From: Crocinitomix algicola
GTDB taxonomy: Bacteria > Bacteroidota > Bacteroidia > Flavobacteriales_D > Crocinitomicaceae
Length of the DNA stretch: 64,000 bases
Direction of reading: 5' to 3'
Assembly (NCBI RefSeq): GCF_001661595.2
Contig: NZ_LYPF02000014.1
Coordinates: 162,608-226,607, forward strand
The notes under the pieces are model-generated. The model did no database searches. It saw nothing but the letters and a program-made list of their open reading frames with translations, and was not told the origin of the DNA. Below, in pieces: positions 16,426 to 22,825 of this stretch. Numbering within the stretch: the stretch's first letter is position 1; each line of letters starts with the position of its first letter. Made by a program: the position numbers and the translations under genes.

Positions 16426-17967
16426 CTAATCCTCAAAAATAATCGTTTTGTCATCTGTTTTAATCGTATATGTTGTTTCGTATGATTCGTCGAAGTCGTC
16501 ATAAACTGATCTTCGCCATACACGATCGATATTATCCCCAAAAATAATTTTTTTATTTTGAGGAACATAAAGAATTAAACGTACGTATTGCCCTCTTATT
16601 TTGTCCTCAATGGGATAAGAAAAGTAGGGAGGTAAAAATAATTTATTTCCACTTACTTTTACCGGATAATCGATATGCTCAATGTTTTGAATTGCATCAT
16701 GTTCAGTTGATCCACGACTTGTTTTTTTAAGTTTGTATCGTAAAGTTTGGTTAGTGTCTACAGGCACTATTTCTAAGCTGGTAAATCCGAAATAAATAGC
16801 GTTTTTATTGGCTTTTATAAGTTCAGCGTTTGACCAATCATCGTATGGGTCAATGTGATTGGAGAATTGGTCATCATTTATCACATCCACATGAAGCGTT
16901 TCAATATTTTCGTTTATTTCATGAACACTGACAATTGTTTTACCTACTTTAAAATCTGTTCCTAATTGAATACTGACTACGGCTAAAAAACAAATTGTAA
17001 TTGTCCATATTATTGCGAGTGACCAAATGATTTGTTTAAAGTTTTTTGCATTTGTGACGGCTAATTTAATTCCTGCAATTATTAAATATATTACAGGAAT
17101 GATGGAAGCAATAATTATCGCGAAGAATATCAGTTTACTTGGTGAATTTTCAGGATATAAGAGGGAAATTAGAGTAGGTAAATCCTCAATTCTGTCGGGA
17201 CCGATGAAGGGAATGATTTCGATGTTTCCAAAGTAAAATAGAAGAAGAAAAGTGAGGATAAAAACTCCGAGTATTATAAACGCAATACCGATAATTTTTC
17301 CAACCGATTCAAAAATTGATTTTCCTACTTCAACCCCCTTGTTAATTCCATCGTTTAGCCGATGTTTTAATTTTGAATTATTAGCGGACTCTGAAACAGC
17401 ATTTTTAATACCTGAAAGGTGTTCTTTAATCGTGTCAACATTTATCGAACGACCTTTCATTTCTAATTTTTCGGATGTAGTTTTTGCTTCAGGGATGATT
17501 AAAATCAAGATGATGTATAATAAAATTCCGGTGCCGAATAGGACCATGAATAAAATGAATAAAACTCTAAATATCAAAGGGTCAACAGAGAAATAATGGC
17601 CAAAACCAGCGCAAACTCCGGCGATTTGTCCGTTATCTCGGTCTCTAAAGAGTCTCTTATTAATATAGGTTGTAGTATCATCAATATGTTGTTTTTGGTC
17701 TTCGTCAGAGGCAAAATCTTCTGGGTGTCCTAATGTTTCTATGATCTCTGTAATATCAGATTCAATAATGACTTCCCTAGTATTGGATAATTTTTCATGG
17801 AACAGTTCTGCAATTCTAAATTCAATGTCTTCCATTATCTCGTCTCGCTCGGCTGCATCCGCAAAATTTGACTTTATTTTTGAGAGATATTTGGCCAATT
17901 TGTCGTGCGCAGTTTCTTCGATTGTGAATGCAAATCCTGCGATATTTACGGTTATTGTTTTTTTCAT
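16426..17967 (-). CDS. PspC-domain envelope-stress membrane protein
   Basis: A 513-residue protein. The cytoplasmic N-terminus (1-100) is charged; a PspC domain follows at about 105-165 (RLFRDRDNGQIAGVCAGFGHYFSVDP plus a hydrophobic hairpin, quoted in part), then further helices at about 225-245, 275-300 and 315-335 and a periplasmic beta-rich C-terminal domain. PspC proteins sense or resist membrane damage. Start is one base after the PadR stop, so both are translated together. The PadR-PspC pair is a recurring Bacteroidota arrangement. Effector and signal unknown. Confidence 0.9.
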   Translation of the reverse strand: MKKTITVNIAGFAFTIEETAHDKLAKYLSKIKSNFADAAERDEIMEDIEFRIAELFHEKLSNTREVIIESDITEIIETLGHPEDFASDEDQKQHIDDTTTYINKRLFRDRDNGQIAGVCAGFGHYFSVDPLIFRVLFILFMVLFGTGILLYIILILIIPEAKTTSEKLEMKGRSINVDTIKEHLSGIKNAVSESANNSKLKHRLNDGINKGVEVGKSIFESVGKIIGIAFIILGVFILTFLLLFYFGNIEIIPFIGPDRIEDLPTLISLLYPENSPSKLIFFAIIIASIIPVIYLIIAGIKLAVTNAKNFKQIIWSLAIIWTITICFLAVVSIQLGTDFKVGKTIVSVHEINENIETLHVDVINDDQFSNHIDPYDDWSNAELIKANKNAIYFGFTSLEIVPVDTNQTLRYKLKKTSRGSTEHDAIQNIEHIDYPVKVSGNKLFLPPYFSYPIEDKIRGQYVRLILYVPQNKKIIFGDNIDRVWRRSVYDDFDESYETTYTIKTDDKTIIFED

Positions 17968-17968
17968 T

Positions 17969-18298
17969 TTAATTTGGTTTTGAAATTTTTTGAACGGCTT
18001 TTTGCAAAGTAGTCCATGTGTTGTGTAATTCGGTTAAAAATTGTTGGCCCTCATCGGTTAACGAGTAATATTTTCTCGGAGGACCACTTTGCGATTCTAC
18101 CCAATTATAGTTTAAAATTCCTGCGTTTTTTAGTCGTGTTAGCAATGGATATAGAGTTCCTTCAACAACAATCAGCTCGGCCTTTTTCAGTTCATTGATA
18201 ATGTCCGACGGGTAAGATTCTTTTTTAGAAAGTATTTCGAGTATACAGTACTCAAGAATTCCTTTCCGCATTTGTGCTTTAGTGTTTTCTATTTTCAT
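17969..18298 (-). CDS. PadR-family transcriptional regulator
   Basis: A 109-residue winged-helix regulator of the short PadR type: MRKGILEYCILEILSK, then the recognition region VVEGTLYPLLTRLKNAGIL and the wing SGPPRKYYSLTDEG. It is too short for a large ligand domain, so dimerisation is through the C-terminal helix. It probably represses its own operon (PadR-PspC-glycosyltransferase): the promoter just upstream carries two copies of AGTACTAT placed at the -33 region and in the spacer. The effector is unknown. Confidence 0.93.
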   Translation of the reverse strand: MKIENTKAQMRKGILEYCILEILSKKESYPSDIINELKKAELIVVEGTLYPLLTRLKNAGILNYNWVESQSGPPRKYYSLTDEGQQFLTELHNTWTTLQKAVQKISKPN

Positions 18299-18328
18299 CC
18301 TTGTGTTTTAGGAGTAATTCAGTTTTGG

Positions 18329-18360
18329 CAAATATATATAAATAATACAGTACTATGCAA
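18329..18360 (-). promoter_or_regulatory. predicted promoter of the PadR-PspC-glycosyltransferase operon
   Basis: On the minus strand TTG (18360-18358) is followed after 21 bases by TATATTTG (18336-18329), a match to the Bacteroidota TTG/TAnnTTTG promoter. Transcription would start near 18322, about 24 bases before the PadR ATG. Confidence 0.58.
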
Positions 18361-18373
18361 TACAAAGTACTAT
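18344..18373. promoter_or_regulatory. candidate PadR operator, two AGTACTAT boxes
   Basis: AATACAGTACTAT (18344-18356) and AATACAAAGTACTAT (18359-18373) are near-direct repeats centred on the palindrome AGTACT, 17 bases apart. One copy lies between the -33 and -7 elements and the other just upstream of -33, the expected layout for autorepression. Confidence 0.5.
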
Positions 18374-18391
18374 ATATTTTTTTGTTTAAAC

Positions 18392-18421
18392 AAAAAAAAA
18401 GGTGAAGCAATTGCCTCACCT
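18392..18421 (-). terminator. Rho-independent terminator of the GMC oxidoreductase operon
   Basis: AGGTGAAGC (18400-18408) and GCCTCACCT (18413-18421) form a stem around AATT; on the minus strand it is followed by nine T residues. It lies about 30 bases after the stop at 18450. Confidence 0.9.
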
Positions 18422-18449
18422 GTCTGGTAATGTGTTTTTTATGCGTTTT

Positions 18450-20129
18450 TTATTTCTTTCTTAAATCTTCAATTATTTTTTCAGCTACTCGAAAAGAATT
18501 TGCATATATTGTAAAAGTATAAGGAACACTTCCTCCTGTAGGCATAAAACTACCATCAGTAACATAAAGGTTTTTGACTTCATGAGCTCTACAATTTTTG
18601 TCTAATACTGAAGTGTTCGGATCGTCTCCAAAGCGGCATCCACCTGCCATAAGATTGGTTGGTGGTCGACTAGAGATTCCTCGTCTTATATCGATGGCTC
18701 CTACATTTTTTAAAACTTTTTCTGCGCGTTCAGCTAGATAATTTCCCACTTTTACATTTCTGTCATGGGATCCCACTTTTACACGGCCAACAGGATCTCC
18801 CCATTTATCTTTAACCTCATTATCTAATGATACGAAGCAGTCGTCATTAGGCAGCCAATCACAAAACACTTCATATCTAACGCGTTTTTGATTCGTAAAA
18901 TAATCTTTTAAGTTTTCTTTTAAAGCCGAGCCATACAAAAGTGTTCCATCTTTATATTTTGATCGCATAGCTTTAGGCATAGGGTTTGAATGTTCAATTA
19001 AAAAATCAATTGTTCCCCCCTTTGCTTTTCCATTAAAAGAATCATCTTCTATTTCATAAAAATCTAATAAAGTTTGATTCACAAAGGTTAACGGGACATC
19101 GAGTTTTTTTCGATCAACATCACTCAAACTGTCGTACCGAATATATCCAGATCCCGCTCCACCACCTGCAAAGAGTAAGTTTTTGCCAACAAGACCGTTT
19201 GAATTTGCCAGACCATTTGGGAATGCAGGACCTGTGCTCATTAACATTAGACGAGCAGTTTCCACAGCCTGGGCGGCAATCACATATCGCTTAGCGGAAA
19301 CACTTACTTTTTGATCATCAAAATCGTAATACCAAACGTTAGTTATTTCCTTTTGGTCATTTGTTTCCAGTTTAAATACTTTCGAATTTGGTCGAATTTC
19401 ACAATTCCCTGTTTCCAGGGCATCATTAATTAGAGCCGCTCTAGAACTCGCTTTAGCATCAGATGAGCACCCAAAACTTCCGCAATAATTCGAATGATAA
19501 CAGGCACCTCTTTTTTCACGAGGTTCAGAAATTATACCCCTTGCAGCTGGGGTTATGTTAAACCCTTCTTTTTTTCCTCCTTCAACAAACCAATCAGCAA
19601 CTATATTGGTTGTAAGTGGGGGATGAGGGTAGTCGGGAGTAGAACGAGGTTCTTGGTGTTTATGCGGTACAACTTTACCAGAAACACCAATCACTTTTTC
19701 AACTTTAGCATAGTATGGTTCAAGTTCATCATAGGTTATTGGCCAGTCTACAATATTGGCACCTTCTATTGCGCCATATTCACTTTTTAAACGAAAATCT
19801 TTTGGTTTTAAACGGTGGAAGTATGCACTCATAAAATTTGAAGAACCACCAACACAACTTCCGTTCCACATATCGCCACCACCATCAGCAGTATTTTTTG
19901 CTTTCCATTCGCCTTGAGCATTTTTTCGTACCACGACATGTCGCTCGTCTTTGAGGTTAGGAACATAGGCATCTCTTCGCGTGGCAGTCATTTCATCTTT
20001 TGTAAAGTCAGACGTTTTTAACCAAGGCCCTTTTTCTAAGACTAGAACTTTGAAACCAGCTTTAGATAATTCGTATATAATTGGTCCCGCACCAGCACCA
20101 CTACCTACAATACAAATGTCGTATTTCAT
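18450..20129 (-). CDS. GMC-family FAD oxidoreductase
   Basis: A 559-residue flavoprotein. The N-terminal dinucleotide-binding motif is VGSGAGAG (residues 8-15) followed by VLEKGPWL; GMC signatures include GGDMWNGSCVGGSSNFM, and the C-terminal domain carries NLMAGGCRFG and VTDGSFMPTGGSVPYTFTI. Members of this branch oxidise sugars or polyols and work with a small subunit 3. The start overlaps the stop of the upstream subunit gene by four bases (ATGA), confirming a two-gene operon. A conserved CxxNYCGSFGC block at about 215-230 is Cys-rich. The substrate is unknown. Confidence 0.92.
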   Translation of the reverse strand: MKYDICIVGSGAGAGPIIYELSKAGFKVLVLEKGPWLKTSDFTKDEMTATRRDAYVPNLKDERHVVVRKNAQGEWKAKNTADGGGDMWNGSCVGGSSNFMSAYFHRLKPKDFRLKSEYGAIEGANIVDWPITYDELEPYYAKVEKVIGVSGKVVPHKHQEPRSTPDYPHPPLTTNIVADWFVEGGKKEGFNITPAARGIISEPREKRGACYHSNYCGSFGCSSDAKASSRAALINDALETGNCEIRPNSKVFKLETNDQKEITNVWYYDFDDQKVSVSAKRYVIAAQAVETARLMLMSTGPAFPNGLANSNGLVGKNLLFAGGGAGSGYIRYDSLSDVDRKKLDVPLTFVNQTLLDFYEIEDDSFNGKAKGGTIDFLIEHSNPMPKAMRSKYKDGTLLYGSALKENLKDYFTNQKRVRYEVFCDWLPNDDCFVSLDNEVKDKWGDPVGRVKVGSHDRNVKVGNYLAERAEKVLKNVGAIDIRRGISSRPPTNLMAGGCRFGDDPNTSVLDKNCRAHEVKNLYVTDGSFMPTGGSVPYTFTIYANSFRVAEKIIEDLRKK

Positions 20130-20764
20130 GTTTGTTTTATTTTCATTTGTTTTTCCATGATTCTTTCATATCGTAATTCTTCCGTTGGTCTAGGGTATCC
20201 GGGAACGTGATTGAGCCATTTCCAACCTACTTCATTGGTATTCCCTCCATAAATTGGATCAAGTAAAAGGGCTTCATAAAGTAATGTAATCATCATGGAG
20301 GTCCAATTTTTACCCCATTTAAGTTGTACAATTTCAGCAACCAACTCTTCTTTTTCTTTCGGTTGTAGTTCGACAAATTTTTTTTCAAAGAATGATTCTG
20401 ATTGTTCGTTCATCCAGTCTAACCCTTCAATGATGTATTCATTATCTTCCGGTTGTCGATTTAATTCATCATGCAGTACCCACATGATGTATCCAAAAGC
20501 ATTTATGTCGTTGGCGCTAGGTCCATTTCCATCATTCGGAAATAAGATTAATAAGATGTCATCGAGTATTGTTGCTTGTTCGGCAGATAGGATATCATTC
20601 CCCTTTTTTAGTTCTGGTGTACAAGACATGAAGAAGCCGATTTGCGTCATAGCTCCCGCTAAAAGTGCACCTTTTAGAAATTTCCTACGATTTAACTCCC
20701 ATGCCTCTATATCCTGAAGTGCATCCGGTATTTTGTGTTTAGTTTGTTTCTTGTTTTTATTCAT
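20126..20764 (-). CDS. gluconate 2-dehydrogenase subunit 3-like protein with Tat signal
   Basis: A 212-residue small subunit of a membrane-linked sugar/polyol dehydrogenase. Residues 26-49 form a twin-arginine-type signal (NRRKFLKG then a hydrophobic stretch ending FFMSC), with a possible lipobox Cys, so the complex may be exported folded and lipid anchored. The remainder matches the subunit 3 fold (AEQATILDDILLILFPNDGNGP). Partner is the overlapping GMC flavoprotein, which lacks its own signal and would ride through Tat with it. No cytochrome subunit is adjacent. Confidence 0.88.
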   Translation of the reverse strand: MNKNKKQTKHKIPDALQDIEAWELNRRKFLKGALLAGAMTQIGFFMSCTPELKKGNDILSAEQATILDDILLILFPNDGNGPSANDINAFGYIMWVLHDELNRQPEDNEYIIEGLDWMNEQSESFFEKKFVELQPKEKEELVAEIVQLKWGKNWTSMMITLLYEALLLDPIYGGNTNEVGWKWLNHVPGYPRPTEELRYERIMEKQMKIKQT

Positions 20765-20828
20765 GCCAAGACTTTAGGTAAAGTTAGTTAAAGGCAAATT
20801 AATAGCGAAGTAAAATGGAGTGTTTGGG

Positions 20829-20864
20829 CATAAAAAAACCGTCTTAACGAGGTTAAGACGGTTT
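20829..20864 (-). terminator. Rho-independent terminator of the hendecad lipoprotein gene
   Basis: AAACCGTCTTAAC (20836-20848) and GTTAAGACGGTTT (20852-20864) form a perfect 13-bp stem with a three-base loop, followed on the minus strand by seven T residues. Confidence 0.92.
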
Positions 20865-20887
20865 AATATTTTAGAGATTAACTATTT

Positions 20888-21184
20888 CTAGTGTTCGTGA
20901 TCTCCACCTTCACATGCTCCAGCTTCGCACGCTCCTTCTTCACAAGCAGCTCCTTCAACAGCCTCAGTAGCATCTTCAACAGCTTCTTCAGCAGCGTCAT
21001 GTGCTTCTTCAGCCGCTTCTTCAACAGCGTCAGTAGCTTCATCAGCAGCCTCTTCAACAGCTTCAGTAGCTTCAGTTGCAGCTTCTTCAGCTGACTCTTC
21101 TCCTCCACAGCTAAATGCTACCATTGCACTAGCCGCTACAAGAACAAATCCCATTTTTCTTAAATTAAGAAAGGTCTTTTTCAT
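20888..21184 (-). CDS. Ala/Glu hendecad-repeat lipoprotein with Cys-His tail
   Basis: A 98-residue lipoprotein: signal peptide with lipobox VAFSC (Cys26), then four exact-length 11-residue repeats at residues 34-77 (EAATEATEAVE, EAADEATDAVE, EAAEEAHDAAE, EAVEDATEAVE), then three pentads ACEEG, ACEAG, ACEGG (Cys81, 86, 91) and the end DHEH. Hendecads predict a long, strongly acidic amphipathic helix or coiled coil reaching from the membrane; the Cys/His end could bind a metal or form disulfides. Flanked by its own promoter and a strong terminator, so monocistronic. No family is recognised. Confidence 0.85.
   Translation of the reverse strand: MKKTFLNLRKMGFVLVAASAMVAFSCGGEESAEEAATEATEAVEEAADEATDAVEEAAEEAHDAAEEAVEDATEAVEGAACEEGACEAGACEGGDHEH
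20954..21085 (-). repeat. four tandem 33-bp coding repeats
   Basis: Four in-frame 33-bp units encode the 11-residue repeats of the lipoprotein at residues 34-77. Units differ at several positions, so they are diverged and not a simple microsatellite. Confidence 0.7.
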
Positions 21185-21241
21185 AATTTGATTTTTTTTT
21201 AATTAACAATTGATAAATGTTTGAATTGCTTCACAACGAAA

Positions 21242-21249
21242 CAAAAATA
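21242..21249 (-). promoter_or_regulatory. predicted promoter -7 element of the hendecad lipoprotein gene
   Basis: The minus strand reads TATTTTTG (TAnnTTTG) about 58 bases before the start codon; no clear -33 TTG. Confidence 0.38.
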
Positions 21250-21332
21250 GATATTTTTTTTAATTATCCTAGTATATATACGGATTATCCGCAGGTTAGG
21301 ATTCAATTTTTCACAACTTTATCGATGAATGT

Positions 21333-21941
21333 CTATTTTATGCTGATAGAAAAGAGTTCTTGACCGTTAATTCTACCTTGTAAACGATCTCCAATTACCA
21401 CTTTTCCCACACCTTTGGGGGTTCCGGTAAAAATTAAATCACCGGTTTTTAATGTCATGTACTTTGAGACATGTGCAATTAATTCGTCAAAACTAAACAA
21501 CATATCTTTACTGTTCCCTTCCTGAACGATTTGATCGTTCAAATTTAAACTAAAAGGTAAGGCATTCAAGTCCAACTTTTCTTTGGGAATAAAGGAATTG
21601 GAGACAACAGCACTGTGATCAAAAGCTTTCGCTTTTTCCCAAGGCAACCCTTTTTCTTTACATTTTTTTTGAATATCTCTGGCTGTGAAATCAATGCCTA
21701 AACCAATTTCATTATAATAATTGGCGGCATGTTTCACCTCGATGTGTTTACCTACCTTTGCTATTTTTATAATTAATTCCACTTCATAATTTAGCTCATT
21801 TGTGAAATCAGGGTAATAAAAATTTTTTTCCTTAAATAGTGCCGTATCGGGTTTAAGAAAGAATAGGGGCTCTGAAGGAATTTCGGCATTCATTTCTTTT
21901 GCGTGATCGCTGTAATTCCTGCCAATACAAATTATTTTCAT
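21333..21941 (-). CDS. fumarylacetoacetate hydrolase family protein
   Basis: A 202-residue single-domain FAH-fold enzyme (the YcgM/FAHD1 size class). Metal ligands are visible as E53 and E55 in NYEVELIIKI and an Asp in IDFTARDIQ, and the conserved end is LKTGDLIFTGTPKGVG. Family members are oxaloacetate decarboxylases, acylpyruvate hydrolases or isomerases acting on beta-diketo acids; which one cannot be told. The ATG overlaps the stop of the exonuclease gene by one base (TAATG), and it is the last gene of the envelope-protein operon. Confidence 0.9.
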   Translation of the reverse strand: MKIICIGRNYSDHAKEMNAEIPSEPLFFLKPDTALFKEKNFYYPDFTNELNYEVELIIKIAKVGKHIEVKHAANYYNEIGLGIDFTARDIQKKCKEKGLPWEKAKAFDHSAVVSNSFIPKEKLDLNALPFSLNLNDQIVQEGNSKDMLFSFDELIAHVSKYMTLKTGDLIFTGTPKGVGKVVIGDRLQGRINGQELFSISIK

Positions 21942-22804
21942 TAGGCTTTTCCGAATTTATTTTTCAATTGGTCCAATTTATTGGCCATTTGTTGTTCTTT
22001 TTTCGCTTTTAGTTTTGCTCTATTTTCGCGATCTTTTTTAATAAGGATATCGACATTTTCCTTGAGAATTTTCTTCGTAATTAAAGGAAAATCGTTGTCG
22101 ATTATCCAACGATGATATCCAGGTTCATTTCGATAAACTTCTGCAATAGTTTTGTCTTTATGCTTGCCGAAATTGTAAATTATTTCACCTTCATCGTTTA
22201 AAGCTAATCGTCCGACAAAATCTATTTTCCTGTTTTTGCCCACCTGTGTAAAGTCGAATAAAAAATCCACATCATTTTCAACTTCATCGTACTTTTCTAT
22301 TTGAGCTTTAAGGACATCATAGGTCGCTTGAGTGTCTGCCATTGCACTGTGCGCATCCGTTAAGTCCTGATCACAATAAAATTTTAATGCCGCTTCCAAT
22401 GTTCGTTGTTCCATTTTGTGAAAAATAGTTTGAACGTCAACGTATCGACGACCATTCATATCGAGATCTTCGCCAGCATTAAGCATTTCCTCAAGTAGAA
22501 AAGGAATATCAAACCTATTGGAATTGTATCCCGCTAAATCGGCATCCCCTATAAACCCTTTAACTGCTGCAGCTCTTTCTTTAAATGTGGGACAATCTTT
22601 GACATCAGCATTAGTTATTCCGTGAATTTCGGTCGATTCGATTGGTATATCTATAGTCGGATTATAACGTTCTTCAAACCGTTCTTCGCTTTGATCAGGA
22701 TTAATTTTCAGAATTGCTATTTCTAAAATTTTGTCTTTTGAAAAATTTAAACCTGTGGTCTCTAAATCAAAAAAAGCAATAGGTTTCGTAAGGTTAAGCT
22801 TCAT
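21941..22804 (-). CDS. DEDDh 3'-5' exonuclease
   Basis: A 287-residue DnaQ-like exonuclease. Catalytic residues are D13 and E15 (FFDLETTG), D99 (NSNRFDIP), H152 and D157 (AHSAMADTQAT), a complete DEDDh set. The C-terminal part (about 200-245) has the small ExoX-type domain YNFGKHKDKTIAEV. It would trim single-stranded DNA or RNA ends in repair. It starts 21 bases after the PorE-like gene and overlaps the FAH-family gene, so it is a housekeeping passenger in the envelope operon. Confidence 0.92.
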   Translation of the reverse strand: MKLNLTKPIAFFDLETTGLNFSKDKILEIAILKINPDQSEERFEERYNPTIDIPIESTEIHGITNADVKDCPTFKERAAAVKGFIGDADLAGYNSNRFDIPFLLEEMLNAGEDLDMNGRRYVDVQTIFHKMEQRTLEAALKFYCDQDLTDAHSAMADTQATYDVLKAQIEKYDEVENDVDFLFDFTQVGKNRKIDFVGRLALNDEGEIIYNFGKHKDKTIAEVYRNEPGYHRWIIDNDFPLITKKILKENVDILIKKDRENRAKLKAKKEQQMANKLDQLKNKFGKA

Positions 22805-22825
22805 GCGAATTAATTATCTGTATTT

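Noticed and set aside
20878..21108. Second open frame rich in Leu and Lys opposite the reading of the hendecad lipoprotein
   Set aside because: It is a frame-shifted shadow of the repetitive Ala/Glu codons on the same strand, with no start context and low-complexity sequence.
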